From assembly GCA_963831235.1 (NCBI GenBank), contig CAWHPS010000006.1, positions 1-20,157 on the forward strand: DNA of 20,157 nucleotides. The letters are read 5' to 3'. Made by a program: the position numbers and the translations under genes. This DNA is from CAWHPS01 sp963831235 (GTDB lineage Bacteria; Fibrobacterota; OXYB2-FULL-49-7; JAEUSG01). The notes beneath the pieces are model-generated. The model ran no database searches. It saw only the letters and a list, made by a program, of their open reading frames with translations, and was not told the origin of the DNA. Of the stretch, positions 1-9,211 are shown piece after piece; the stretch's first letter is position 1; every line of letters starts with the position of its first letter.

Positions 1-12
1 TGACAGCTAATG
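1..12 (+). repeat. Left terminal inverted repeat of the first IS
   Basis: TGACAGCTAATG matches the reverse complement of 2025-2036 with no mismatch. Similarity stops after base 12. The repeat may extend left of the window, which cannot be seen. Confidence 0.8.
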
Positions 13-83
13 TAGTCAAAAATGTAGGTACCCTGTAAAATGCGATCGCCTTTCGATTTTAATGAATTTAACAAAAATATTTC

Positions 84-112
84 TTGACATTATCTTGTTA
101 TAATATTATAAT
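84..112 (+). promoter_or_regulatory. Consensus sigma-70-type promoter inside the first IS
   Basis: TTGACA at 84-89 and TATAAT at 107-112 are separated by 17 bp, a perfect match to the housekeeping consensus. The expected transcription start is about 119, which is also the first base of the ATG of the accessory gene, so its message would have essentially no leader. Alternatively translation begins further downstream. Confidence 0.7.
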
Positions 113-118
113 AAGGCT

Positions 119-411
119 ATGCAAAAGGATACAACCCCCTACCTCAAAGCATCCTTAGGGCAAACCCACTTCAAGTGCGGTAAAAAGAACTGCCACTGCA
201 CGGATAACGAGCTTCATTCCGCTTATTATTTATCCTCCGGAAATCAGGAAAGACCTACACCGTCCATATTCCGCAAGAACTGGTCAAAAGCATCCAATCA
301 TTCTGCAAACAATGGAAAGTAATGAACAGGGAAATTGAATCTAACACACATAAAACGATACAGGGGCTATTGAAGTCCTATCGTGCAAAAAGGAGAACAA
401 GAAAGGAGTGA
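119..411 (+). pseudogene. DUF6788-like IS accessory protein, frameshifted
   Basis: This is a small protein of the kind encoded upstream of the transposase in some IS elements. The first part, from ATG 119, contains a Cys-rich segment (FKCGKKNCHC) followed by LHSAYYLSSGN, as in DUF6788. Near 245 the frame changes by one base. The continuation reads GKTYTVHIPQELVKSI and ends after a basic tail at the TGA of 409-411. The first frame alone would stop at 322. The tail overlaps AAGGAG at 403-408, which can act as ribosome binding site for the transposase ATG at 418. The function of DUF6788 is not established; co-occurrence with transposases suggests an accessory role. There is no clear ribosome binding site for ATG 119. 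Confidence 0.65.
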
Positions 412-417
412 AAGAAA

Positions 418-2015
418 ATGTCAAAGGTTACATCAACCGATTCGTGGGACGGAATCCGGAACGAACTACTTCAAATGATGGATGGTATGCTGGAGCGAAT
501 CAAACAAAAGACAGGGCGACAATCCGATGGGCATTTCCCGACTATTACAGAGAGGGAGGAACTGGTCGTTGCCTTAGGCAAAGAGATTGGAGAATATCTT
601 CTGGAAAAGAGCATTCTAATGGATCCTGTGTTAATCGAAGTACTGCTTGCCAAAGAATGCGATTGTCCCAAATGTCATACACCCAGCAAGCGAAAAGAAG
701 ACGCAGAAAAGAAAGCAAAAGAAGAATCCGTGATGGTTAATACGGCAGTAGGAAAACTCCCGTTTGCAGCACCCATATTCGGCTGTCAGAAATGTCGGCG
801 GGATTTTTCCCCTGGCGTCGTTTATTGGGGTTTGATAGTGTCGATTACAGCCCCTCTCTGCTTAAGAAAATCAGTTGGGCTGGTGGCAATTGCAATTCGT
901 ATCAACAGGCAGAAACTGTTTTAGCAGAGATAGGCGATATTTTCATCAGTTATCGGCAAATTGCCAGAATCACAGATAAAATTGGCAAAGAATTATTATC
1001 CGTCCGTGACCATAGCCAGCTTGTGGATCAAACTGTTGTCCCCAAAAACCCTCCAGCACGGTTGTCTCGGTCGATGGTGGACGTGTTCAAACCCGTGCGG
1101 AGAACGATCTACCCGGAGACACAACCCCCAATGGAAAGCAGACAATATCGCCCATCTCCAGATAATGGAAGCGGACAGTCATGAGGTGACCCACATCCAG
1201 AGGTTCCAACAGTCTTCATCGATAAAGATTCTGTTCGTGCCTTGGTAACGGGCTTGGCTGGGCATGCCAAAGCAACCGAAAAAGAAAAGGTCAATAATAC
1301 AGTTTCACTCCCCCCTCAACCGCATACGCACAAGAAAGACACCATCCTGCTGAAAAGCTGTGTGGTCAGCATGTTGGATGCAAAAGGTTTCGCTCCATTG
1401 GTACGGAATGAAGCTGAAAGACTGAATCTCAACGCAGCTCCGAAAAAACTGTTTATCTCAGATGGGGGCACGGGCAATTGGTTGGTCTATGAGATGTTCT
1501 TCAGTCACTGGTTAGCGCTCTTGGACTTTGTCCATCTCGTTGAGCATCTATTCGCTGTTGCCCAAGCCACGGTCAAGTCCCAGGAGCAGGCGTGGCTTTT
1601 CTATGTCACGTTGATTACTCATGCATGGAAGGGTGAAGTGGTGCCTATATTAAACCTTTTGTCACAAAAACAAACGGAAATTGGTTTGCCTCCGAAGCAA
1701 GCGTCCGATAGTGACCCACGAATCATCCTGAGAAGAGCAATCCACTATATCAATGAAAATGCTTCCAGAATGGATTATCCACGTATCCGAAAGTTGGGAT
1801 TACCGGTATCGAGTTGTCGGGTGGAGAGTCTTATCAAGCAGGTCAATCAAAGAGTGAAAGCCTCTGATAAGTTCTGGACAGAAAATAAAGTGGAGGCTGT
1901 TATGCAAATACGGGCAGCCGAATTATCGACAACCAAGCGATGGGACACTTTTTGGGACAAAAGAATGCTGTTCCTCGCGGAGGCAAACCGGGTTTTCTTG
2001 AGAAATGCCGCGTAG
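418..2015 (+). pseudogene. ISKra4-like DDE transposase, multiply frameshifted
   Basis: Recognisable transposase text is spread over several frames. An N-terminal part has a CxxC pair (CDCPKC, then GCQKCRRDF) like a zinc-binding region. After a shift near 815 it continues as GFDSVDYSPSLLKKISW. After one near 1055 it reads VVSVDGGRVQTR, which holds the expected first catalytic Asp. Another frame is used around 1130-1190, and from about 1195 the frame ending at 2015 carries KLFISDGGTGNW (second Asp), DFVHLVEHL, and GLPVSSCRVESLIKQVNQRV with the expected catalytic Glu. At least four frame changes make it non-functional as read. The start at ATG 418 is supported by AAGGAG about 10 bp upstream. The family assignment rests on the DGG, HLVEHL and late Glu motifs. 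Confidence 0.75.
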
Positions 2016-2024
2016 GGGCTATGC

Positions 2025-2036
2025 ATTAGCTGTCAT
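2025..2036 (-). repeat. Right terminal inverted repeat of the first IS
   Basis: CATTAGCTGTCA lies 9 bp after the transposase stop codon and mirrors bases 1-12 exactly. It marks the right end of the element. Confidence 0.8.
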
Positions 2037-2197
2037 GCACCCTTTTTCGCTGATTTATTCAAAACCCTGTCATCGGGGACGACTTCCCTCTTCTGGGAAA
2101 ATACCTAAACAACCGGAGAGCCCCACCTTTATCCAATTTTCATTCGGTTCTTTGGTTTGAAGCCCACAAACACGCCACCTCTTGTAACAGGATGGAT

Positions 2198-2509
2198 TCA
2201 CTTTCGTGATTTAGCCGGCTGTTCCATCCGCTTTACTACTTTGATGTTGATGAGCGTCATTTCGTCGATGATTTGCTGCAGCTTTCTGTAATTTCCAATC
2301 CAGGTCTTAACCATCGGTTCTTTTGCCTTTCCAAGATACACGATACGTGTTTTACCCTTTAGATTGAGGGAATACGTTGGGTGTTTACCTTTTGTCCCGA
2401 TTCGTACGACACTTCCCCGCATCAGAGGGAAAAGGGTACCGATACGCAATTGCAGTACTTTCAGTCGATTATTAAGGGCGGCGAGTGATTTATTGCTTGC
2501 ATCCATCAT
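2198..2509 (-). CDS. DUF6788-like protein, divergent from the second transposase
   Basis: A 103-residue basic protein. Residues about 27-93 (MRGSVVRIGTKGKHPTYSLN, then the KTRIVYLGKA segment, NYRKLQQIIDEMT and INIKVVKR) follow the DUF6788 pattern: a strand-rich core, then a helical 'NYRKL' segment. Unlike the copy in the first IS it lacks the Cys cluster. It is intact and is transcribed away from the DDE transposase at 2581, with 71 bp between the two start codons. It may be an accessory gene of that element or a remnant of a separate one. The neighbouring ATG at 2506 is an alternative start. The molecular role is unknown. Confidence 0.6.
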   Translation of the reverse strand: MMDASNKSLAALNNRLKVLQLRIGTLFPLMRGSVVRIGTKGKHPTYSLNLKGKTRIVYLGKAKEPMVKTWIGNYRKLQQIIDEMTLINIKVVKRMEQPAKSRK

Positions 2510-2530
2510 GCTAATATAATATATTATTAG
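2493..2530 (+). promoter_or_regulatory. Divergent promoter region with near-palindrome
   Basis: Bases 2511-2530 (CTAATATAATATATTATTAG) form a palindrome with only the pairs two and three positions from the centre mismatched, beginning 2 bp from the start codon of the minus-strand DUF6788-like gene. For the plus strand, TTGCTT at 2493-2498 and TATAAT at 2515-2520 are spaced by 16 bp and could drive the transposase. The palindrome could be an operator shared by the two genes. This is suggestive only. Confidence 0.35.
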
Positions 2531-2574
2531 TACATGCTAATAGGCATGTATCATATCCTTTAACCACAGAGACA

Positions 2575-3737
2575 AATACAATGGTACCCTATCTCTCCTC
2601 TTTGTTCATTGCAATACAGACCCGCCTTTTTCCCGCACTCGAAGAAGCCATCGGTGAATTGAGTGATAGGGAACAACGATTCGTACGGATTTGCGAACTT
2701 CTCGACTTGGAGAAATATTTGCCGTATACCGGCGCTCTTACGGGAAGACCGCTTGCAGAACGAATTCCTATTGCCAGAGCCTTCATTGCTAAAAGTCTCT
2801 ATACTTTCCAGACCACCTGCATTCTGCGCGAACATTTACTACTGGATGCAACGCTACGGCGTTTGTGCGGGTGGACGAGTAAATGGGAGGTGCCTTCGGA
2901 GTCGACTTTTTCTCGTGCTTTTGCAGAATTTGCACAGACCCAGTTGCCCAGCAACATTCATAAGACCATGATCGAAACTTATTGCGGCTCTAAATTGGCA
3001 GGGCATATCAGCCGTGACAGTACCGCAATAGAAGCGCGCGAAAAACCGATAAAAAAAGTAACACTCCCATCTGTTACTCCCAAAAGAAAACACGGTCGCC
3101 CTCGCAACGGTGATGTACCGCCCCCCAAAGAACCATCAAAATTGGAGATTCAGTTAACGCGTGGATTGGAGGAAAATCTTGCCGATATTCCTGTGTTGTG
3201 CGACCGGGGAACAAAGCGTGACAGCAAAGGCAACAGCTACTCCTGGACAGGCTATAAGCTGCATCTCGATACTATCGATGGCGATATCCCGGCAAGCACA
3301 CTACTCTCCAGCGCTTCAACACATGACACTCAAGTGGCAATACCGTTAGCCCAGATGAGCAGTCAGCGTGTTACGAACCTCTACGACTTGATGGATGCGG
3401 CTTACGATTCCGGGTGCATCCGCGAAATATCAGCTCGCTTAAACCATGTCGCGATTATTGATTCCAATAAGCGTAGGGGAGAAAAGGTTGAGTTCGCTCC
3501 CGCCCAAAGCCTTCGGTATAACCAGCGAAGCTCCTCCGAGCGGGTCAACTCTAATCTCAAAGATAATTACGGCGGCTCAACGGTCAGGGTGAAAGGACCC
3601 GAAAAAGTGATGGCGCATTTGATGTTCGGCGTCATTGCACTGACGGCCGAGGCACTCTTCCGCCTTATTGCTTAAAAAAAGCATGCCGGTCTCTGATTAA
3701 TTGACAAGCGTAGCGATAGCTGTGTCTCCATTGTATT
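2575..3737. mobile_element. Second insertion sequence (approximate bounds)
   Basis: The element contains an intact DDE transposase. A possible terminal inverted repeat is AATACAATGG at 2575-2584, matched by CCATTGTATT at 3728-3737, with weaker similarity further out (ACAGAGACA against GACACAAC). The left repeat would overlap the transposase start codon, which is unusual, so the true ends may lie elsewhere and might include the divergent gene at 2198-2509. No target duplication was recognised. Confidence 0.35.
2581..3675 (+). CDS. DDE transposase, IS5/IS1182-like
   Basis: A 364-residue intact transposase. The N-terminal part (about residues 50-120) resembles the DUF772/InsH N-terminal domain with GRPLAERIPIARAFIAK and PSESTFSRAFAEF. 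The catalytic core shows SRDSTAIEAR (Asp146), LMDAAYDS (Asp272) and RSSSERVNSNLKDNYGG (Glu320), spaced as expected for a DDE RNase-H-fold nuclease of the DDE_Tnp_1 type. A basic linker with the segment KRKHGRPRNGD (about 169-178) separates the domains. It catalyses cut-and-paste movement of its own element. ATG 2581 is used by default, as no strong ribosome binding site precedes it. Unlike the first IS it is uninterrupted, so it may still be active. Confidence 0.85.
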   Translation: MVPYLSSLFIAIQTRLFPALEEAIGELSDREQRFVRICELLDLEKYLPYTGALTGRPLAERIPIARAFIAKSLYTFQTTCILREHLLLDATLRRLCGWTSKWEVPSESTFSRAFAEFAQTQLPSNIHKTMIETYCGSKLAGHISRDSTAIEAREKPIKKVTLPSVTPKRKHGRPRNGDVPPPKEPSKLEIQLTRGLEENLADIPVLCDRGTKRDSKGNSYSWTGYKLHLDTIDGDIPASTLLSSASTHDTQVAIPLAQMSSQRVTNLYDLMDAAYDSGCIREISARLNHVAIIDSNKRRGEKVEFAPAQSLRYNQRSSSERVNSNLKDNYGGSTVRVKGPEKVMAHLMFGVIALTAEALFRLIA

Positions 3738-3817
3738 GTTGTGTCAACTGTTTGTCGGTTTTCCTTGCCAATGTTCTCTTTTTTTACTTTTTTGCTTTAG
3801 AAAACGACGACTGGCAT

Positions 3818-3849
3818 ACTGCATTTTTGTTTAGACAAGTTTATGCAGT
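3818..3849. other. Inverted repeat between convergent genes
   Basis: ACTGCAT at 3818-3824 and ATGCAGT at 3843-3849 can pair around an 18-base T-rich loop. It sits in the 244-bp stretch between the convergent ends of the transposase (3675) and the DUF72 gene (3920), where a two-way terminator would be expected. The stem is short and the loop long, so the role is uncertain. No gene is evident in the stretch. Confidence 0.3.
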
Positions 3850-3919
3850 AGTTTTGCAATTGGCTCGTAATACCTGAATAATACCTGTTTAATCTACCGA
3901 TGGTACATTGCGATGGGGG

Positions 3920-4867
3920 TTAATCAGGCCTTTTGTCCAGGTAAAACTCTTTAATTAATTGTATGTTCTGGATAGCATTTCGGATGGCTTTGATTTGAAA
4001 ATGATTATTAAAAGCCACCACTGTTTGTGATGTTTTTCGAATGAGTTTAAGCTGCCCTTCGAGCCTTTCTTTGATTTCATCCAGCGAATATAGATAATTG
4101 TACCGCGCATTCCTGGAGTCCAACCTGTCTTTCGAGGTGGTTTTAAGTCCCCTGGGATACCAATTATCCCGATTTAACCCGCTGTAACGGACATAGCCTT
4201 TGTCTGTAGTGGCATAGGATTTTAATGGAAAGGTGTGGCTAAAAGAAGGAATCTCGGTATTGCAAATGCCGATGCCATTGTCTTTTAATGCCTGCAAAAC
4301 CTGTTCATTATGCCAGGTAATGTTCCTGAACTCTATATGAACATCCACCTTGGATTTTGTAGCGCCTTCCGCAACTGTAAGCAGATAATCCATTGCTTTC
4401 AGGCTGCGCTCAACATGATCTTCCAGCTGGATTAGGAATGAATAAAAACGGCCGGTCTCGATTAGCGGGCTTACTGCCTGAACATGCTTTTCCATGAGTA
4501 CTTTGGCTTTGCCAGCTTCCCAGCTTTTAGTATGGGAAATTTCCTTGTTTACCTTGACAGCATACAGCATGGAAGCCTTGCTGCGTCTTTCAATATCAAC
4601 AAATGACTGTAAAACAGGCTCCTGATAATAGGTATGGTTAATTTCAACAAAAGAAAAATATTTTTGATAAAACAAAAGCCTGTCCTGCTCTTTTTTCTCG
4701 TCTTCTGACAGGGCTTGGAGCTTTTTTCCGGAAATCTTTGGCGGATTGAACCTGCCCAGCCAGTCATCAAAATAGTAGCCAGATGTGCCGATATGGATCC
4801 CGGACCTTGCAATATCAGGCGGCGGTTCAACAGGTGAAAAGTCTTTGCTTGCTTCAGATGGTCCCAT
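3920..4867 (-). CDS. DUF72 (YecE-like) protein at the end of the mutagenesis operon
   Basis: This is a DUF72 family protein of about 315 residues, predicted to be a TIM-barrel of unknown biochemical activity. Visible family motifs are the N-terminal GIHIGTSGYYFDDWLGRF, then SFVEINHTYYQEP, YAVKVNKEISH, HIEFRNITWH and YVRYSGLNRDNWY. It is the last gene of the lexA-dnaE2-imuB operon. The ATG at 4867 lies 2 bp after the imuB stop with AGGA just upstream; an upstream in-frame ATG at 4888 would overlap imuB by 19 bp. Either way the coupling is tight, which implies co-expression with the SOS polymerase genes. A function in DNA damage tolerance is inference from position only. A long polar insert (about residues 40-65, KKLQALSEDEKKEQDR) follows the first motif. 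Confidence 0.8.
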   Translation of the reverse strand: MGPSEASKDFSPVEPPPDIARSGIHIGTSGYYFDDWLGRFNPPKISGKKLQALSEDEKKEQDRLLFYQKYFSFVEINHTYYQEPVLQSFVDIERRSKASMLYAVKVNKEISHTKSWEAGKAKVLMEKHVQAVSPLIETGRFYSFLIQLEDHVERSLKAMDYLLTVAEGATKSKVDVHIEFRNITWHNEQVLQALKDNGIGICNTEIPSFSHTFPLKSYATTDKGYVRYSGLNRDNWYPRGLKTTSKDRLDSRNARYNYLYSLDEIKERLEGQLKLIRKTSQTVVAFNNHFQIKAIRNAIQNIQLIKEFYLDKRPD

Positions 4868-4869
4868 AT

Positions 4870-6060
4870 TTATCCTGCGCTTGCGCAACTATTGATCGCG
4901 GAAAAGTTCGTTTTTTGACGTATGAGCGTAATCGCATCACCGAGCAAACGTTGTTTTCGGTCAACGGCTGTTTCGAACAAGGAGAGTTGACCTGGGTCAG
5001 GCTGCGGCTGATGGCTTGCAAGCGTTATTGATTGGATTGCAACGCGCCTCTGATAAAGTGCCTTGAAAGCGTCCCGTGTATAGCTTACCATTGTGCGATA
5101 GTCATTGGTTGCATCCGGAAGCGCGATTGTTTTTTGCGTTCGTCTGTTGTCCGTGTATGTAAGCGTGAGTGTAATGTGGCCGGTTGTAAGCCTGCTGTTC
5201 TTTAATTCAAAGCAGAACATATCTGTTGTTAAAACAACCTTTTGAATCATCTGCTCCTCATCGTTTATATCCATGTCGAGAATGGTTTTTACATTGATTT
5301 TATTTTTACCGGGTTTTTGAGCGTCAAAATCAAAACCCCTTACCAGGCTATAAAGCTTTTCACCCTCGCTGCCAAAATGTTCGGCCATGGATTTTTTATC
5401 GATCTTCTGGATTTGACTGATTTTGATTAGGCCATATTTTATAAGCGATTCGCGGCATTTAACGGATAATCCCGGGAGCCATGAAGCATCCATGCCGGCT
5501 AATATTGCTTCTTCGCTTCCGGGTTTGCAATAGCGGATGCTATCTGGCCTCGCAATTCTTGCAAGCATGCGCGCAACCAGACGGGAAGAGGAAATTCCCA
5601 TTGCTATTTCCTTCAGGCCGATTTGTTTTTGTATGGCTTCTTTAAGGTTGTTGGCCAGATCAGGAGCGCTAAACAAACGTGCGGATGGCGTGCCAGCAAG
5701 ATCAAGTAGAGCTGAGCCCCATTCGCTAATTGTAAACACGGGGGTCCATTTGTCGAAAAGGCGCCTCAATGCCTCAAGGGTATCCTTTTCCCAGGGCCGG
5801 TTGCGAGCAATGGAGAGAATGTTTTTATGCCGCTTTTCAATGACCTGAAAAGGCATGCCTTCTCGGATTTTTAATTGTCTGGCCAAGGCTGAACAGGAGA
5901 CAACGCTTGTTTTATGACTATGCTGGTTCTGTTCAATCACTACAAACGCCTTTCCCCTGAAACCCGGGTGCCAGGCTTCAATAACCTGGGCTTGGAATTG
6001 GTCGCATTCCATGCGCAGATATAGCGGATTAGGCCGCGTGGATTTGAGGAACATCATCAT
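4870..6060 (-). CDS. imuB: ImuB-like Y-family polymerase homologue, apparently inactive
   Basis: A protein of about 396 residues with the Y-family layout. The active-site positions are altered. Where DinB has a DMD(x)FF segment near the N terminus this protein reads YLRMECDQF, and where DinB has a S-x-D-E-A segment before LDLTGT it reads SEWGSALLDLAGT. Loss of these acidic residues is typical of ImuB, which acts as a scaffold rather than a polymerase. Near the C terminus QLSLF (about 4975-4989) fits the beta-clamp-binding pentapeptide, followed by a tail of about 34 residues. In known systems ImuB links DnaE2 to the clamp for error-prone synthesis past lesions. The reading frame is open back to ATG 6117, but the Met cluster at 6060-6054 fits the family better; it overlaps the dnaE2 end by about 32 bp. 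Confidence 0.75.
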   Translation of the reverse strand: MMMFLKSTRPNPLYLRMECDQFQAQVIEAWHPGFRGKAFVVIEQNQHSHKTSVVSCSALARQLKIREGMPFQVIEKRHKNILSIARNRPWEKDTLEALRRLFDKWTPVFTISEWGSALLDLAGTPSARLFSAPDLANNLKEAIQKQIGLKEIAMGISSSRLVARMLARIARPDSIRYCKPGSEEAILAGMDASWLPGLSVKCRESLIKYGLIKISQIQKIDKKSMAEHFGSEGEKLYSLVRGFDFDAQKPGKNKINVKTILDMDINDEEQMIQKVVLTTDMFCFELKNSRLTTGHITLTLTYTDNRRTQKTIALPDATNDYRTMVSYTRDAFKALYQRRVAIQSITLASHQPQPDPGQLSLFETAVDRKQRLLGDAITLIRQKTNFSAINSCASAG

Positions 6061-9000
6061 AAGTTTTAAAATATTTATACGACATCTCAAGTTTTTTGGA
6101 GGCTGCCATAAAGTCAATCTGGTTGGGAGACCAGATTGCGGGCTTTACTGAGCCTGCTTCGAGGCAATGGGAGTCCCAATCCTCCGTGACCTTGCCCCAT
6201 ATTTCAAAGGGACTGTTTGATAACAATATATCGCTATATTTCTCGAATGTATCAGGCCAGAATATCACGTCAAGGCACCCGGAAGAATCTTCAAGTGTCA
6301 GAAACTTCATGGGTTTACCCTGGGGCATTACCGTGTGAATGCGTTCTGTAATGGGCCTGCCGAATACTTTAATATGCTTACCTGTATGCAAAGGCGCATC
6401 AGAAAGCGGGGTCGCATTCCGTGAGCCTGCGTGGAGCGCAAGTATGTCAAGGATGTTTCCGGAAATCATGTAGCCGAGAAGATCGAGCTCATTAAGGCAT
6501 TTTTGCATCATTGTGTAGTCGCTCAGGTCAGGATGTTGTCCCGCAATGCCCACGATTGCGCTACCTGAAAATAATTCCGGTTGATCCGGACGGAGCTTCC
6601 TATAGGCGGAGTCAAGGAAGAATAAGAGCTCGGGTTGGCTTAAACCAAAGCCGTCAAATGCGCCCACTCTAATAAGGTTATCGATTTCTTTCCTGTGAAT
6701 ATTCACACGTCTGATAAAATCAGCAAGGTTGCAAAACCTGCCGTTTCGCTCTCGTTCCGCAATTATGTTTTCCATTCCTTTTTGGGAAAGGTTGCGTACA
6801 TGTTGCATTCCCGGTCTTATCCAGTCGTGTTTGCCGATATATTTGATGCGGGATTCATTTATATGAATGGGTAAAATTCTAACGCCCCACCGTCTTGCTT
6901 CGTTTAAATAAACATCGCGTGTATAAAAACCGTGGTTGTTGCTTATCACTGCTGATAAAAACTGGGCTGGATAATGCGTTTTAAGATAAGTACATTGAAA
7001 GGAAAGCTGTGCGTAACTTGCGCTATGGGATTTACAAAAGCTGAAACCGGTAAAGGAGCTTACGCGCTCCCACAGTTCAACGGCTTGTTTAAGGGAAAGG
7101 CCGCTTTTTTGCCGGCAGCCTTCAATGAACTCCCGGGAGATGTTTTTCCATTCATCAGAGGTTAGTATCCCCTCGTGCAGGCTATTCATCATTTTCCTTA
7201 CCTTATCGGCCTTCTTGTATGTCAAGCCGGCAACATGATTACAGACTTTTGTAACATCTTCCTGGAATGCGAGAACATCATGTGTTTCTTCAAGAAGCGG
7301 TTTAAGGGAGGGGTGCAGAAAATCCCAATCACGAATGCCGAGCTTTTCCTTGCGATGGCGTTCAACAAAGACCTTGATATACTTCGTTCCCGCTGGCCTG
7401 ACAAGGCTTGAAGTGATTGTGATTTCCTCGAATGTACCGGCCTTGGCTTTTTGGTTGAGCCTTATTTGGGCAGGGGATTCTATGTAAAAGATGCCGCGGG
7501 TTTTTCCTTTTGCAATTGTATCCTGCACCATGGGGTCGGCATAGCACTTTTCAAGGTCCCATACCTCGGGGTCGGGGAGGTGCTGCTCCTCAAGCTGGAG
7601 CAGTGTGTCGCGTAATACGGAAAGGGAGCCGTTGCCTAGTAGATCGAACTTGATGAGTCCCAATTCGTCAATGCCATTATGCATGTCGATTTGGGTGACA
7701 ATACGGTTCTTTTCTCCACCGGAATATTCGCAAGCAACATGACGCCATATCGGGTCATTGGCAATAAGCACTCCTCCCGGATGCTGGCCGAGAAAGCGCG
7801 GTTTGCCCTTTATTTTGGCTGCCATATTCGAAAGCTTTAGGATTTCGCTATCTGAAATCCGGCTGTCTTTTGTCTTGAAGCTATCCAGAATTTCAGTGAC
7901 CTGCTCTTCGGAATAGCCGAATACTTTTGCGGTCTCGCGAAAAGCGGCTCGTCTCTGAAAGTGGTTTGTGGTGCAGGTAATGGCCACGCGATCGCGACCG
8001 AACCGTTCAACAACATGCTGCAAAACAGCGTCCCTTTCATCCCATCCAAAATCCAAATCAGCGTCAGGAGGTGAGGCCCGATCTTCATTTAAAAAACGCT
8101 GGAAATAGAGGTTGTATTTAATGGGATCAAGATCACTTACACCGATATTGAAAAAAGTGATGGAGTTTGCCGCGCTTCCGCGAAGTGACCGTGCAATCCT
8201 TTGGCCGCCGGTATTTTGTTTTAAGGTGCGAATTGGCCCAATCGCGGATCTCCTTGACCATCAAAAAATAAGAAGAATACCCGAGTTTCCGAATGACCTC
8301 AAGCTCCATGTCCTGGATTTCGGATGCGCGCTTTAAGGATGGCGTCCCATTATAGTTTGAATGGAGCCCCTCCAATGCGATTTTAACAAGATAGCTGTGA
8401 GGCGTGTAACCGTCAGGCGCGCTGATGGCAGGCATTATCCATTTGTTTAGATTAAGTTTAATGCAACATTGGCTTGCGATTCTTTGCGTATTGGAAATGG
8501 CTTCGGGGTGCTTTGGAAAGCGTTTTTCCATTTGTTCCTGTGGTGTAAAGTATGCGCCCATGCTTGCATATTCTTCGGGCTTGAGCCGTGACAAGGTTGA
8601 GTTAAGGCCTATGGCCGTTAAAACACGATGCGTTTCCCATTCCTCTTTGTTAAGAAAAAAGCTGTTATTTGTGGCGACTAAAGGAATGCCGAGTTGCAGT
8701 GCTGCATGCTCGATGTCCCGGCTTTTGGCCCTGGTGGAAGAGTCGTTGTTTATAAGCTCAGCATAAAGATGGGAGCGGTTGGGAGAGCGGCTTATAAGAT
8801 GCAGGTACTCCGAAGAATGAGTTATAAAAAAAAGGTTGGGCCATTCCTTTTGGAAAAGCCCTTTAAATGAGAAAGAAGAGGATTCAAGATGGCGCTTTGT
8901 GATGATTTCGCAAAGGTCGGAATAACCTGTTTCATTTTTAGCAAGCATAACAACATTGTTGTAAGGCTTGCCGGGCTCGGTAAGTTCAACGCCAAGAATG

Positions 9001-9182
9001 GGGTTGATGTTTTGCGCCTTGCATTCCAGATAGAATAAAATAAGCCCGCTCATCCTGTTGGTATCTGTAAGCGCCAGGGCGGGCATGCCAAGGGCCTTTG
9101 CCCTGGTAACCAGTTCTTTTACAGAACAAACGCCTGCATGGAACGAAAAAACAGAATGACAATGCAGAGGGATGAAACTCAT
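6029..9182 (-). pseudogene. dnaE2: Error-prone DNA polymerase III alpha (DnaE2-like), one frameshift
   Basis: About 1050 codons, the size of DnaE2 and shorter than DnaE1. The 5' part (9182-8133, 349 codons) has the PHP domain, starting LHCHSVFSF and ALTDTNRMSG. Near 8212-8224 (an A-rich run on the coding strand) the frame changes by one extra base. The continuation reads RGSAANSITFF, YFQRFLNEDRASPPDADLDF (catalytic Asp pair in PDADLD), FSFCKSHSASYA, a helix-hairpin-helix region and a C-terminal OB domain (KVFGRPITERI and FLTLEDSSGCLDVIFWP). Length and domain order are complete apart from the slip, so it may be a sequencing error, recent inactivation or, less likely, recoding. AAAGG lies 8 bp before ATG 9182. 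It follows lexA by 29 bp and overlaps imuB. In SOS mutagenesis it extends primers across lesions. Confidence 0.8.
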
Positions 9183-9211
9183 GTTAATGCCTTTGCATTT
9201 TGGAAGATTGT

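Larger units (their letters stand above)
1..2036. mobile_element. Decayed insertion sequence, ISKra4-like, filling the left window edge
   Basis: The element starts with TGACAGCTAATG at 1-12 and ends with the exact reverse complement CATTAGCTGTCA at 2025-2036, a perfect 12-bp terminal inverted repeat. Between them lie a promoter, a DUF6788-like accessory gene and a DDE transposase resembling the ISKra4 family, all on the plus strand. Both genes carry frameshifts, so the copy looks unable to transpose by itself. The left flank lies outside the window, so a target duplication cannot be tested. The family name comes from transposase motifs, not from a database match. The window starting exactly on the repeat suggests a contig break at a multicopy element. 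Confidence 0.8.

Noticed and set aside
5537..5848. 103-codon plus-strand frame, and similar plus-strand frames within 4783-9692
   Set aside because: These are antisense shadows of the lexA-dnaE2-imuB-DUF72 genes, with no recognisable domain or ribosome binding site.
8212..8224. Programmed ribosomal frameshift in dnaE2
   Set aside because: No classic slippery heptamer with a downstream stem was recognised, and other genes in the window show similar one-base slips, so error or decay is more likely.
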